Shown here: piece after piece, positions 26,541 through 35,746 of the stretch
Layout: every line of letters begins with the position of its first letter
Numbering within the stretch: the stretch's first letter is position 1
From: Bacilli bacterium
GTDB lineage: Bacteria > Bacillota_I > Bacilli_A > RF39 > UBA660
Assembly: GCA_017404555.1 (NCBI GenBank)
Contig: JAFRCD010000006.1
Location: 113,132 to 177,131 of the forward strand
Direction: 5' to 3'
DNA length: 64,000 bases
Translations under genes and position numbers: made by a program
Notes under the pieces: model-generated
What the model was told of the DNA's origin: nothing
What the model saw: the letters and a program-made list of their open reading frames with translations, nothing else
The model's database searches: none

Positions 26541-29480
26541 ATGTATCTAAAAGAAATAACAGCCATCGGGTTTAAATCGTTTGCTGATAAGATAAATATT
26601 GAACTTGACAATAAGATTACCTGTATAGTTGGCCCTAATGGATCAGGGAAAAGTAATGTCGTTGATGCTGTACGTTGGGTTTTAGGAGAACAATCTGTTA
26701 AATCACTTCGTGGTGATGGTGCCATGAGTGATGTTATTTTCTCTGGATCAAAATCTAGAAACAAACTTAATGTCGCATCTGTAGAACTTATCTTTGATAA
26801 TAGTGATAATTATGTAAATATGCCTTACAATGAAATATCAATTAAACGTAAGGTTTATCGTAGTGGAGAAAATGAATATAGTTTAAATGGTGAAAGATGT
26901 CGTCTTAAAGATATTGTTAATTTGCTTTTAGATACTGGTATTGGTAAAGAATCATTTAATATTATTTCTCAAGGGGAAGTAGATAAGATTTTATCTTCTA
27001 GTGCTAATGATAGAAGAGTTATTTTTGAAGAAGCATCAGGTATTTTAAAATATAAAAAACGTAAAGAGGAAGCAGTTCGTAAATTAGATCGTACACATAA
27101 TAACTTAGATAGGGTTAATGATATTATTGCAGAGTTAGAAGGACAAGTAGAACCTTTAAGAGAACAAAGTGAAAAAGCTAAAGAGTATTTAGATAATAAA
27201 AATGCTTTAGAGAATTTAGAAGTAGCTTTACTTGCTTATGAAATAGATAAGATGAATACTGAATTAAAAGAAGCTCAAACTAAGAAAGAAAAGATTGAAA
27301 AAGAAATATCTGTTTTAGAAAGTGAAAGTAGTGTTATTGATACTAAACAATTAGAAAAAGAAAAAGAACTTACTAAATTAGAGAGTAAATTAAGGACAAA
27401 ACAAGATGAATTACTGAAAGTTACAGGAGAAGTAGAACGTCTAAATGGTGAGAAAAAACTAATTGAAGAACGTAGTAGTCATAAAACCAGTGAAAATGAA
27501 GCACTTGATAAAATGCGTGAGCTTTTAGAAAATATTAAGATTTTAGAAAGTGATATTAAGTTAATAGACGAAGGAATTAAAAAAGATGATGAAAAGATTT
27601 CTTCTTTAGATAAAGAAAGTGGAGATTACGAAAAAGAAATAGATCGTCTAGTAAATAGAAAGAAAGTCTTAGAAGATGATTATTCAATGATGAATAGAGA
27701 TATCATTAATTTGAATAATAAGATAGAATCCCTTCGGTTAGAAAAAGATAATGTAACTTTACCATATAGTGTTAAAAACATTATTAATAATGATGGCTTG
27801 ACAGGTATTTATAATACTATTGGTAATTCTATTGATATTGATGATCAGTACTTAACTGCTTTAGATATTGCCGTTAGTGCTAATAAGAATTTTATTATAG
27901 TAGAAAATGAAGAAGCTGCTACTAAAGCAATTAATTATTTAAAAGAAAAGAAGTTAGGTAGAGCGACTTTCTTCCCGATTTCTGTTATTAAAGAAAGATT
28001 CGTTGATAATGATACTTTGAAAAAGATAGAAAAAGACAAAGACTTTGTTGATGTTTTAGATAATTTATTAACCTATAATAATAAATATGCAGGTATTATG
28101 AAGAATCAATTTGGTAATATTTTGGTATCTCCTGATATAGAAGCAGCTAAAAGATTAGCTAAAAAGATAAATCATCGTTATAAGATTATTACTTTAGATG
28201 GAGATGTTATCAATATTGGTGGTTCAATGTCTGGTGGTAGTAAAAATAAAGTTCGAAGTATTTTCTTGATTAAACAGGAAATTAAGGATACTAAGGTACT
28301 ATTAGAAGAAAAGAAAGTTGATATTGATAAGACTTTAGAAAATATTAGTCAAAAAGATGAAGAAATTAAAGGTCTAGAAGAAAAGGTGTTTACTTTATCT
28401 AAGAAAAAAGCTGAGATAGAACAAGTTAGAGGTAAGAAAAATAGTGATAGACTACTTCTTAATGAAAAGCTATCTTCTGAACAAAAGGATTATGATTCTT
28501 ATAAAGCTATTTCCAATAATACATTAGAAAAAGAAGAAGAGAAGACTATTAATAGTTATTATGAAGCCAAAACTAAGAAAGCAACTATTGAAAATGAAAT
28601 TAAGGCTTTAACTAAAGAAGTCGAAGACTTAAAAGTAAAAATAGATGAAGAGAATGCTAAGAATAAACTTAGAAGTTCTAATCTTCATGCAGAAGAAAAA
28701 GAATATCAAAAGTTAGAAATATTAATTAATAGATTAGATGTTAAACTAGATAATATGTTACTTACTTTAAATGAAGATTATGCTCTTACTTTTGAAAAAG
28801 CTAAAGATAAATATAAACTAGAAATAGAACCAGATATAGCTAGAGAAAAAGTTAATAAGCATAAGAATGTTATGAAAGCTCTTGGTATGGTTAATTTGGG
28901 TGCTATTGAAGAGTTTGAACGTGTTAATACTAGATTTGAGTTCTTAAATAATCAAAAAGAGGATTTACTTAAAGCTGAAGATACTCTTTTAGAAATTATG
29001 GAAGAAATGGATGAAGTAATGGAAGAAGAGTTTGCTAAGACTTTCGAAGAAATCAAAGTAGAATTTAAGAAAGTATTTAAAGAATTATTCGGTGGTGGTG
29101 ATGCTTCATTGAAGTTAACTGATCCAGATAATTTACTAACTACTGGTGTGGAAATAGTAGCTTCACCTCCAGGAAAAAAACTAACTACGATATCTTTATT
29201 ATCTGGTGGAGAAAAGACCCTTACCGCAATTTCTTTATTATTCTCAATTCTTAATGTTAGAAAGATTCCATTCTGTTTATTTGACGAGGTAGAAGCGGCC
29301 TTAGATGAAGCTAATGTTGATCAGTTTGGTCATTATCTTTCTAATTATAAAGATAAGACCCAATTCTTAATTATTACACATAAGAAGAAAACGATGGAAT
29401 ATGCTGATACTTTATATGGAATAACAATGCAGGAATCTGGTGTTTCTAAATTAGTTAGTGTTAGACTAAAAGATAAGTAA
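26541..29480 (+). CDS. smc: Chromosome partition protein SMC (short coiled coil)
   Basis: ABC-type ATPase that condenses chromosomes as a dimer with ScpA and ScpB. Walker A is GPNGSGKSNVVDAVRW, the signature LLSGGEKTLTAISLL, Walker B CLFDEVEAALDEANV. The hinge lies at about residues 415-570 (LTGIYNTIGNSI ... GGSMSGGSKNKVRS). At 979 residues it is about 200 shorter than typical SMC, the shortening falling in the coiled-coil arms. It is followed by proS rather than ftsY, and rnc is located elsewhere (35027). Confidence 0.95.
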   Translation: MYLKEITAIGFKSFADKINIELDNKITCIVGPNGSGKSNVVDAVRWVLGEQSVKSLRGDGAMSDVIFSGSKSRNKLNVASVELIFDNSDNYVNMPYNEISIKRKVYRSGENEYSLNGERCRLKDIVNLLLDTGIGKESFNIISQGEVDKILSSSANDRRVIFEEASGILKYKKRKEEAVRKLDRTHNNLDRVNDIIAELEGQVEPLREQSEKAKEYLDNKNALENLEVALLAYEIDKMNTELKEAQTKKEKIEKEISVLESESSVIDTKQLEKEKELTKLESKLRTKQDELLKVTGEVERLNGEKKLIEERSSHKTSENEALDKMRELLENIKILESDIKLIDEGIKKDDEKISSLDKESGDYEKEIDRLVNRKKVLEDDYSMMNRDIINLNNKIESLRLEKDNVTLPYSVKNIINNDGLTGIYNTIGNSIDIDDQYLTALDIAVSANKNFIIVENEEAATKAINYLKEKKLGRATFFPISVIKERFVDNDTLKKIEKDKDFVDVLDNLLTYNNKYAGIMKNQFGNILVSPDIEAAKRLAKKINHRYKIITLDGDVINIGGSMSGGSKNKVRSIFLIKQEIKDTKVLLEEKKVDIDKTLENISQKDEEIKGLEEKVFTLSKKKAEIEQVRGKKNSDRLLLNEKLSSEQKDYDSYKAISNNTLEKEEEKTINSYYEAKTKKATIENEIKALTKEVEDLKVKIDEENAKNKLRSSNLHAEEKEYQKLEILINRLDVKLDNMLLTLNEDYALTFEKAKDKYKLEIEPDIAREKVNKHKNVMKALGMVNLGAIEEFERVNTRFEFLNNQKEDLLKAEDTLLEIMEEMDEVMEEEFAKTFEEIKVEFKKVFKELFGGGDASLKLTDPDNLLTTGVEIVASPPGKKLTTISLLSGGEKTLTAISLLFSILNVRKIPFCLFDEVEAALDEANVDQFGHYLSNYKDKTQFLIITHKKKTMEYADTLYGITMQESGVSKLVSVRLKDK

Positions 29481-29483
29481 AAC

Positions 29484-29512
29484 TAGTATAATTAGTTTAT
29501 CTATGATAAAAT
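29484..29512 (+). promoter_or_regulatory. Possible promoter of proS
   Basis: TAGTAT (29484-29489), 17 bp, TAAAAT (29507-29512) with an upstream TGA (extended -10). No T-box is present before proS. A weak hairpin (AAACTA/TAGTTT) after smc overlaps the -35. Confidence 0.45.
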
Positions 29513-29536
29513 CTAGGGGAAGAAAGGAAGAAGAAT

Positions 29537-30958
29537 ATGGAAAATAAAGCAATTACTAAAAGAGATGTTGATTTTGCTAAATGGTATACAGATGTCATTA
29601 AAGCGGCTCATTTAGCTGATTATACTTCTGTAAAAGGTTGTATTGTCATTGAACCTAATGGTTATGCTATTTGGGAAAAAATAAAGTCTATTATGGATCA
29701 AAAATTTAAAGAATTAGGTCATCAAAATGTTCAATTACCATTATTAATACCAGAGAGTTTATTTAATAAGGAAAAAGAGCTTATTGAAGGGTTCGCTCCT
29801 GAACTAGCTTGGGTTAGTGAAGTTGGTAAGAAAAAAATGGATGAACGTTTAGCAATTAGATCAACTTCAGAAACTTTATTCTGTGATTACTATAAAAAAC
29901 ATATTACTTCTTATAAAGATTTACCAAAACTATATAATCAATGGTGTAATGTCTTTCGTTATGAGAAAGAAACAAGACCTTTCCTTAGAAGTAGGGAATT
30001 CTTATGGCAAGAAGGACATACTATTCATGCTACTAAAGAAGAAGCTATTGATGAAACATATCGTATGATGGAAGTTTATAAATGGTTTAACCATGAAATA
30101 CTAGCTATACCATCAATTACAGGAATAAAAACTGAAAAAGAAAAATTTGCCGGTGCTGAATTTACTTTGACTAATGAGGATTTAATGTATAATGGTGTCT
30201 GCTTGCAAGATGGTACTAGTCATTATTTTGGTCAAAAGTTTAGTAAGGCCTACGATGTTAAGTTTACTAATAAGGATAATAAAGATGATTATGCATACTA
30301 TACAACATGGGGTAAAACCACTAGAGCTATTGCGGCTATTATCATGGTTCATGCTGATGATTATGGACTTGTTTTACCACCAAGAATTGCTCCTAAACAA
30401 GTAGTTATTATTCCAATTGGTGATAACGAAGAAGTAAAAGAGCTTGCTAATAAATATAATGATGAATTAAATAAGAGTGATATTAGTACTTATATTGATG
30501 ATTCTGATAAAACACCAGGCTTTAAATTTGCAGAAGCAGAAGTAAATGGTATTCCAATTAGAATAGAACTTGGTAAAAGGGATCTTGATAACAAAAAAGT
30601 TACTCTAGCTAGAAGAGATACTAGAGAAAAGATGGAAATAGATCTTGATAGTGATATCGTAACTGAAGTAAAAGAATTATTAGAAACTATTCAAAAAGAT
30701 ATGTATGAAAAAGCATTAAAAAGACAAAATGAATTAACTTTTGAAGCTCATAATTTAGAAGAGATGGAAAACATATTAAATAAACAACCAGGTTTTATTC
30801 ACGCTATGTGGTGTGGTGATCAGGATTGTGAAGACAAAATAAAAGAGATTAAAGGTTGTAAATCAAGATGTATTACTGACGATAAACCAATTGATGATAA
30901 GTGTGTTTGTTGTGGTAAAGAAGCAAAACATCATGTTATTTGGGGAATTCAGTATTAA
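29537..30958 (+). CDS. proS: Prolyl-tRNA synthetase (eukaryote/archaeon-like type)
   Basis: Class II synthetase, 473 residues, of the short form without the bacterial editing insertion. Motif 2 region CNVFRYEKETRPFLRSREF is clear. After the anticodon-binding domain there is the C-terminal zinc-binding domain of this subtype, with CGDQDCE, GCKSRC and KCVCCGKEA, ending in Tyr. Many Firmicutes and Mollicutes carry this form. It appears monocistronic, ending at a strong terminator. Confidence 0.95.
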   Translation: MENKAITKRDVDFAKWYTDVIKAAHLADYTSVKGCIVIEPNGYAIWEKIKSIMDQKFKELGHQNVQLPLLIPESLFNKEKELIEGFAPELAWVSEVGKKKMDERLAIRSTSETLFCDYYKKHITSYKDLPKLYNQWCNVFRYEKETRPFLRSREFLWQEGHTIHATKEEAIDETYRMMEVYKWFNHEILAIPSITGIKTEKEKFAGAEFTLTNEDLMYNGVCLQDGTSHYFGQKFSKAYDVKFTNKDNKDDYAYYTTWGKTTRAIAAIIMVHADDYGLVLPPRIAPKQVVIIPIGDNEEVKELANKYNDELNKSDISTYIDDSDKTPGFKFAEAEVNGIPIRIELGKRDLDNKKVTLARRDTREKMEIDLDSDIVTEVKELLETIQKDMYEKALKRQNELTFEAHNLEEMENILNKQPGFIHAMWCGDQDCEDKIKEIKGCKSRCITDDKPIDDKCVCCGKEAKHHVIWGIQY

Positions 30959-30965
30959 AAAATGT

Positions 30966-30993
30966 AAAGTATACACTTAAGGGTATACTTTTT
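30966..30993 (+). terminator. Terminator of proS
   Basis: AAAGTATAC (30966-30974) / GTATACTTT (30983-30991), then T residues. Confidence 0.8.
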
Positions 30994-31014
30994 AATTTTA
31001 GAAGGGGAAAATAT

Positions 31015-31023
31015 TGCTATAAT
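31015..31023 (+). promoter_or_regulatory. Extended -10 promoter of the serpin gene
   Basis: TGC-TATAAT at 31015-31023. No convincing -35 is seen. Confidence 0.55.
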
Positions 31024-31045
31024 TATGGTAGAAAGGTAGGTTTTT

Positions 31046-32674
31046 ATGGAAGAAGAATTAAAAACTAAAGCAAAGAAAAGTAAAAAACAAAAAATAGTTA
31101 TTGTAATTCTTTGTTTGCTAATCGTAGGGGCTTTGGTTGCCGGATATTTTCTATTATTCCCTAAAAAAGTAGAGAAAGTAAAAGTTAAGAAGAAAGAAGT
31201 TCATAAGGAATACCGTATTACCGGTAATGATTTAAATGATTTTGACTTATATTTCTTAAAATTAGAGAACGAGGAAAAAAATAAGATCTATAGTCCTTTA
31301 TCAATTAAATATGCTCTTGAAATGTTAGGTGAGGGAGCTAGTGGAGCATCTAAAAAGCAAATAGATGAAGTTATAGGTAGTTATAAAGCTAAAAAATATA
31401 CTAATAGTCCTAATATGTCTTTTGCAAATGCTATGTTTATTAGAAATGAAGTCAAGGACAATATTAAGAAGAGTTATACCAACAACTTAGCTAAGCGTTA
31501 TTATGCTGAAGTTAAATATGATTCCTTTGCAAATGCTAGCAATGTTAATAATTGGGTTAAGGAGAAAACTTTAAACTTGATTTCTAAATTATTTAATGAT
31601 AGTGATGTTGCTGATGCTGAATACTATCTTATTAATGCCTTGGCAATTGATATGAATTGGACTAATCAAATACATTGTGCTGCTGGTAGCAAAGTACCTT
31701 GTAAGGGTTATAGCGTTTATTATAATCACGAAAAAATTTCTGATGAAGATCATGCTTATAGTGCTAATGTTTATCCTTATCTTGGTGATGAGGAATTTGC
31801 CCATTTAGATTTTGAAAATGCTGAAAATAGAAAAGCGGCTACTGTTTATGCCAGTTTTAATCGCTATGACATCGTTAAAGAGATTGGTGAAGATAAAATA
31901 AGAGAGATAGTTGGTAATGAGTACAAAAAATGGTTAGCATCAGAAGATGGAAAGGAAGCTGTAGCTGGTGGTATGGCAGAACCTAATGTTAATAAATATT
32001 TAGATGAATATATTAAAGATATAGATAAAAACTATGGAAAAGAAGCTTCTTCATCAGATTTCTATGTTTATGATGATGAAAAGGTAAAAGTTTTTGCTAA
32101 AGATTTGAAGGAATATGATGGTTTAAATCTACAATATGTAGGAATAATGCCAAAAGAAGATGATCTTACTGATTATATTGATAATGTTAAGGCAACTGAC
32201 GTTAACAAAATAATTAAAAATTTAAAGGAATTAAAGAAAGAAAACTTTAAAGATGGAGTTGTTACATTAATTGAAGGTGATATTCCAATGTTTAATTATG
32301 ATTATGAATTAGAATTAATGAGTGATTTGAAAAAAATAGGTATAAAAGATGTTTTTGATCAAGATAAAGCTGATCTTTCAGGTATGTTAAAAGAAAGCAA
32401 AAATCATTATATTGGCCAAGCTAAACATAAAGCTACTATTGAGTTCTCTAATGATGGAATAAAAGCTGCAGCAGTTACTGCTGAAGGAGGTTTGGGTGGT
32501 ACTACAGGAGGATTTGATTATTTATTTAAGGTCCCAGTAGAAGAAATAGACTTAACTTTCAACAAACCATATTTATATTTAATAAGAGATAAAGATAGTG
32601 GTGAAGTATGGTTTACGGGAACTGTTTATGAACCAGAAGAACATCCGGCTGAAAAACCGAAGAACACATATTAA
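31046..32674 (+). CDS. Membrane-anchored serpin (serine protease inhibitor)
   Basis: This 542-residue protein has a basic N-terminus and one membrane span (VIVILCLLIVGALVAGYFLLF), then an extracellular serpin domain. Serpin landmarks: IYSPLSIKYALEMLGEGASG, SFANAMFIRNEV, the hinge HKATIEFSNDGIKAAAVTAEGG, and the C-terminal strand FNKPYLYLIRDKDSGEVWFTGTV. The reactive loop after the hinge is Gly/Thr-rich (GGLGGTTGGFDYLF) and does not define a target protease. Serpins inhibit by trapping the protease after loop cleavage; protection against host gut proteases is plausible but inferred. It converges on the TroA-like gene through a shared terminator. Confidence 0.88.
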   Translation: MEEELKTKAKKSKKQKIVIVILCLLIVGALVAGYFLLFPKKVEKVKVKKKEVHKEYRITGNDLNDFDLYFLKLENEEKNKIYSPLSIKYALEMLGEGASGASKKQIDEVIGSYKAKKYTNSPNMSFANAMFIRNEVKDNIKKSYTNNLAKRYYAEVKYDSFANASNVNNWVKEKTLNLISKLFNDSDVADAEYYLINALAIDMNWTNQIHCAAGSKVPCKGYSVYYNHEKISDEDHAYSANVYPYLGDEEFAHLDFENAENRKAATVYASFNRYDIVKEIGEDKIREIVGNEYKKWLASEDGKEAVAGGMAEPNVNKYLDEYIKDIDKNYGKEASSSDFYVYDDEKVKVFAKDLKEYDGLNLQYVGIMPKEDDLTDYIDNVKATDVNKIIKNLKELKKENFKDGVVTLIEGDIPMFNYDYELELMSDLKKIGIKDVFDQDKADLSGMLKESKNHYIGQAKHKATIEFSNDGIKAAAVTAEGGLGGTTGGFDYLFKVPVEEIDLTFNKPYLYLIRDKDSGEVWFTGTVYEPEEHPAEKPKNTY

Positions 32675-32699
32675 AAATAGCCTTTAAGGCTATTTTTTA
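32673..32699. terminator. Bidirectional terminator between serpin and TroA-like genes
   Basis: Near-perfect palindrome AAAAATAGCCTT / AAGGCTATTTTT (32673-32697) giving A and T runs on both sides of the stem. Confidence 0.85.
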
Positions 32700-33557
32700 T
32701 TGATACATTTCTAATTTTAAAGAGTTTAAATTATCTTGCATGATATCAATATAGTTTTTATTGTTATCTCTTTCATCATCTGTTAGATTACTAGTATTAT
32801 TTAAGTCAACAACTTCTAAACCATAGTCAGAAGCGAATTCATCAACTGTAGGTGATAGCTTATCACTTTTAAACTTGTATAAGTGATCAACAATACCGCT
32901 TCTTACTTTCATTATAATAGTATCTAAATCTTTTTCACTAGTGTTATCACTAATTACTAAGACATCAATGCCAAAGGTAGATAAATACTTAAGAATAGGA
33001 TTAGAGGTTAGGATTACATTACTATCAGCTTCTTCTACCGCTACTCGGTAGTCAGCATCTAACTCTGAAAGTTTAATCTTTAATTCATTATAATTATCAG
33101 TTACTTCTTTTTTAAGATAACTACTGGTGATATATTCATTTAAACCCATTCGAATATTATTACTCATCATTAGTAGGGAAGAAGGATTTAACCATAAGTC
33201 TTCACCAGAATAATCACTTTCTAAGACATAAGCAGCATCAATTATTTTTAGTTCAGGATTAAGATCTAGAAGTTCAACAGCTAATTTTCTTTCTTTTTCT
33301 ACTTGTCCATTATAGACGAATAGATCTTTAAAGGCATAATCCTTTTTTTGTTTCTTAGTTATTTCATAATTACTAATGTTGACACCATCGGGATAAATTG
33401 ATGATATAGTGGCATGCTTTCCATAAATGTTTTCCGTAATATATTCATTTGGATAGTTAGTAACAATAATTTCAATATTCTCCATATTATCTTGTTTACA
33501 ACCACTTATAAATAAACTTAATGTAATAATTAATATTAATAAACCAATTCTCTTCAT
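32697..33557 (-). CDS. TroA/ZnuA-like solute-binding lipoprotein lacking usual metal ligands
   Basis: This 286-residue lipoprotein has a signal with lipobox LFISGC. The fold pattern follows metal-binding proteins of the TroA/ZnuA (cluster A-I) family: IEIIVTNYPNEYITENI at the start, YPDGVNISNYEIT where homologues have a His-containing DPH segment, DLWLNPSSLL where they have VWLDP, and VLTSNPILKYLSTFGID where they have a His-Asp pair. The His ligands are replaced in each case. It may therefore bind another solute or act as a structural lipoprotein. No ABC permease or ATPase is adjacent. Its start overlaps the yidD stop by four bases. Confidence 0.75.
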   Translation of the reverse strand: MKRIGLLILIITLSLFISGCKQDNMENIEIIVTNYPNEYITENIYGKHATISSIYPDGVNISNYEITKKQKKDYAFKDLFVYNGQVEKERKLAVELLDLNPELKIIDAAYVLESDYSGEDLWLNPSSLLMMSNNIRMGLNEYITSSYLKKEVTDNYNELKIKLSELDADYRVAVEEADSNVILTSNPILKYLSTFGIDVLVISDNTSEKDLDTIIMKVRSGIVDHLYKFKSDKLSPTVDEFASDYGLEVVDLNNTSNLTDDERDNNKNYIDIMQDNLNSLKLEMYQ

Positions 33558-33781
33558 TCTTTTTTTCCTTTCTTTTCAGGTACTAAATCAATTCCTCCTT
33601 TAGATAGAGGATTGCATTTTAAAATTCTTTTTAGTGCTAAAAAAGAACCCTTCAATATACCAAATCTTTCAATAGCGATGTAAGCATATTCTGAACAAGT
33701 AGGAATATATTTACATCTACTGTGTACTTTACCAGGAGTTTTTTGGTATTTCCTAATGCATTTTAATATTATATTTTTCAT
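33554..33781 (-). CDS. yidD: Membrane protein insertion efficiency factor YidD
   Basis: This 75-residue protein has the family core: KYQKTPGKVHSRCKYIPTCSEYAYIAIERFGILKG and a CNPLSKGGIDLVP ending. YidD is associated with YidC-dependent membrane insertion. Its usual rpmH-rnpA-yidC neighbours are absent; it heads a two-gene minus-strand operon with the TroA-like lipoprotein. A candidate minus-strand -35 TTGATA lies at 33813-33818. Confidence 0.92.
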   Translation of the reverse strand: MKNIILKCIRKYQKTPGKVHSRCKYIPTCSEYAYIAIERFGILKGSFLALKRILKCNPLSKGGIDLVPEKKGKKE

Positions 33782-33825
33782 ATATAAATAGTGTACTATA
33801 AAAACTTCTAATTATCAAACTAAAA

Positions 33826-33854
33826 TTGACTATTTTATAAAGATATGGTATAAT
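33826..33854 (+). promoter_or_regulatory. Promoter of the sigma-like gene
   Basis: TTGACT (33826-33831), 17 bp, TATAAT (33849-33854), with TGG before the -10 (extended). It is one of the strongest promoters in the window and is divergent from yidD. Confidence 0.85.
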
Positions 33855-33881
33855 ATGCGTCGTTAAAAAGGGGTGGAGGAA

Positions 33882-34961
33882 ATGAACGAGAACCTTATAT
33901 CTTATTTAGAAGATAAATTTATACCTAATAATATTAGAAAGAACACTACTTTTAATGATTATGGTGATGAAGAAGAGTTCTATACTATTTCTTTACGAAA
34001 AATTTTTCGTCTTGCGAAAAATGAAGAAGAGTTTATTACCATAATGGATTATTTAGCTAAGAATAATATTCGAGTATTTGATATGAAAAAGAATGACTAT
34101 GATTATGATTTTCCTAATTATGAAACTCGGATAATTGATATTAAAAATGCGAAAAAGCCTTATAGTGAAGAAGAACAAACAGCTAAGTTTTTAGAATATG
34201 CGAAAAGCAAAGACCCTAAACTCTTTAATGATTTATTTGAACATAATTATCGCTTTGTTCTTTATATGGCTTCTAAGTATAGTTATTCCTATAGACTTCC
34301 TCATGATGTAGCTTTAAGTGCTGCTTGTGAAGGTGCTATTGACGCAATTAGTAGATTTGATGCTAGTAGAGGAATAAAGTTCTCTAATTATGCCCAAAAA
34401 GCGATTAGGAGTAAAATGTTGTATCGTAAATTTGATTGTTATAAAAAAGGAAATGATGCCTTTTTAGTTGATTTTTTAAATGCTATGATCGCAGTTGAAA
34501 AAGAATATGGTCAAAGAATTGATGACAGTGTATTAGGAAAAGAAATGTTAGAAGAAGTTTTGGATATCTTAGAGACTAAAGGTGTTTGTGTAGCAGATAA
34601 AAATGGTAAAAGAAGAACTAGAGAAGATATTCGTAATCTAATGAATATTACTAATCATTTAAATATTGAGGATGAGATTCTAGATGGTGGTTATAATCTT
34701 CCAAAATATGATTTGTCTGAATCTTGTCTATATCATGAAAACTTAAGAAAAGAGATAGATGAAGTACTTTCTGGTTTAACTGTAAAAGAACGACAAGTAC
34801 TAACTCATCGATATGGTCTTGAAGATGATCGTTTTAAACGTCTTCAAGAATGTGCTGATTATTTCGGAGTTACTAAACAACGAATTAATCAAGTTGAGAA
34901 GAATGCGTTTCAAAAGATTAAAAGATCGAAAAGTTCGAAAAGACTAAAAGAATTTTTATAA
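33882..34961 (+). CDS. Divergent sigma-70-like factor
   Basis: This 359-residue protein has sigma-70 architecture. Residues about 100-190 match region 2 (FNDLFEHNYRFVLYMASKY ... GAIDAISRFDASRGIKFSNYA), and the C-terminus matches region 4 with a helix-turn-helix (LTVKERQVLTHRYGL ... FGVTKQRINQVEKNAFQKI). The region 2.4 segment reads AQKAIRSKM instead of the usual TWWIRQAI, losing the aromatic residues used to melt the -10. It may be an alternative sigma factor or regulator. ATG 33882 sits close to GGAGGA but well placed after AAGGGG; an upstream GTG (33873) overlaps these. No anti-sigma gene is adjacent. Confidence 0.75.
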   Translation: MNENLISYLEDKFIPNNIRKNTTFNDYGDEEEFYTISLRKIFRLAKNEEEFITIMDYLAKNNIRVFDMKKNDYDYDFPNYETRIIDIKNAKKPYSEEEQTAKFLEYAKSKDPKLFNDLFEHNYRFVLYMASKYSYSYRLPHDVALSAACEGAIDAISRFDASRGIKFSNYAQKAIRSKMLYRKFDCYKKGNDAFLVDFLNAMIAVEKEYGQRIDDSVLGKEMLEEVLDILETKGVCVADKNGKRRTREDIRNLMNITNHLNIEDEILDGGYNLPKYDLSESCLYHENLRKEIDEVLSGLTVKERQVLTHRYGLEDDRFKRLQECADYFGVTKQRINQVEKNAFQKIKRSKSSKRLKEFL

Positions 34962-34970
34962 TTCTTTTTG
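34946..34970 (+). terminator. Terminator of the sigma-like gene
   Basis: AAAAGAATT (34946-34954) / AATTCTTTT (34960-34968), with the stop codon in and beside the loop. Confidence 0.65.
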
Positions 34971-34971
34971 T

Positions 34972-35000
34972 TTGTTTTTATTCTAAATAAAGCGTATAAT
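34972..35000 (+). promoter_or_regulatory. Promoter of rnc
   Basis: TTGTTT (34972-34977), 17 bp, TATAAT (34995-35000), starting directly after the previous terminator. Confidence 0.8.
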
Positions 35001-35026
35001 AATATTGATATTAGCGAGGTGATATA

Positions 35027-35692
35027 ATGGAAGACTTATTTAAAAGACTTGGTATTAAAATAAAAGATATTAATCTATATAATAGTGCTTTTTCGCATAG
35101 TTCATATGCTAATGAACATAAGAAGAAAATAGATTATGAACGATTAGAGTTTTTAGGAGATGCTGTTATTGACTTAGTTATTTCTGAATACTTATATCAA
35201 AAAAGTGATTTAGGAGAAGGCCAAATGACTAAACTTAGAGCTAGTTATGTCTGTGAAGATGCTCTTTATCGTTATTCCACTGATTTAGAGCTTAATAAGT
35301 ATTTAAAAGTTGGTCATGGTGAAGAAAAGTCTGGTGGTAAGCATAAAAAAGCCATTGTCGCTGATATATTTGAAGCTTTAATGGGAGCTATTTATTTAGA
35401 TTTGGGTTTTGATACAGTTAGAAGAATAATTCTAGAAATAGTAGTACCTTATATTGAAGATGAAGAAGTTATTTTCTTTAATGATTATAAGAGTTCTTTG
35501 GGAGAGGCTGTCCAAACTGATAATAAATCACTTCAATATGAAGTAATAAAAGAAAGTGGTCCTGATCACGACAAATTATTTGTAGTAGCAGTTATTGTTG
35601 ATGGAATAACTTTAGGAAAAGGGGAAGCTAAGTCAAAGAAAGAAGCTGAACAACAAGCTGCTAAAGATGCTTTAGAGAAGCTTGCTTTATAA
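35027..35692 (+). CDS. rnc: Ribonuclease III
   Basis: This 221-residue enzyme cleaves double-stranded RNA for rRNA processing. The signature ERLEFLGDAVIDLVISEYLY and downstream DIFEALMGAIYLDLG hold the catalytic acidic residues. A C-terminal dsRNA-binding domain ends with GEAKSKKEAEQQAAKDAL. GCGAGGTGA precedes the ATG. It is separated from smc, its usual neighbour. Confidence 0.95.
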   Translation: MEDLFKRLGIKIKDINLYNSAFSHSSYANEHKKKIDYERLEFLGDAVIDLVISEYLYQKSDLGEGQMTKLRASYVCEDALYRYSTDLELNKYLKVGHGEEKSGGKHKKAIVADIFEALMGAIYLDLGFDTVRRIILEIVVPYIEDEEVIFFNDYKSSLGEAVQTDNKSLQYEVIKESGPDHDKLFVVAVIVDGITLGKGEAKSKKEAEQQAAKDALEKLAL

Positions 35693-35711
35693 CTTGTGTT
35701 TTTGATATAAT
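35682..35711 (+). promoter_or_regulatory. Promoter of the RNase J-like gene
   Basis: TTGCTT (35682-35687, in the last rnc codons), 18 bp, TATAAT (35706-35711) preceded by TGA. Confidence 0.65.
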
Positions 35712-35746
35712 TAGCTTACTTTATGATAGAAGGAAGGAGGAATTAG

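Noticed and set aside
29481..29536. T-box or other riboswitch before proS
   Set aside because: Only 56 bases are available and none of the T-box core sequence is present.
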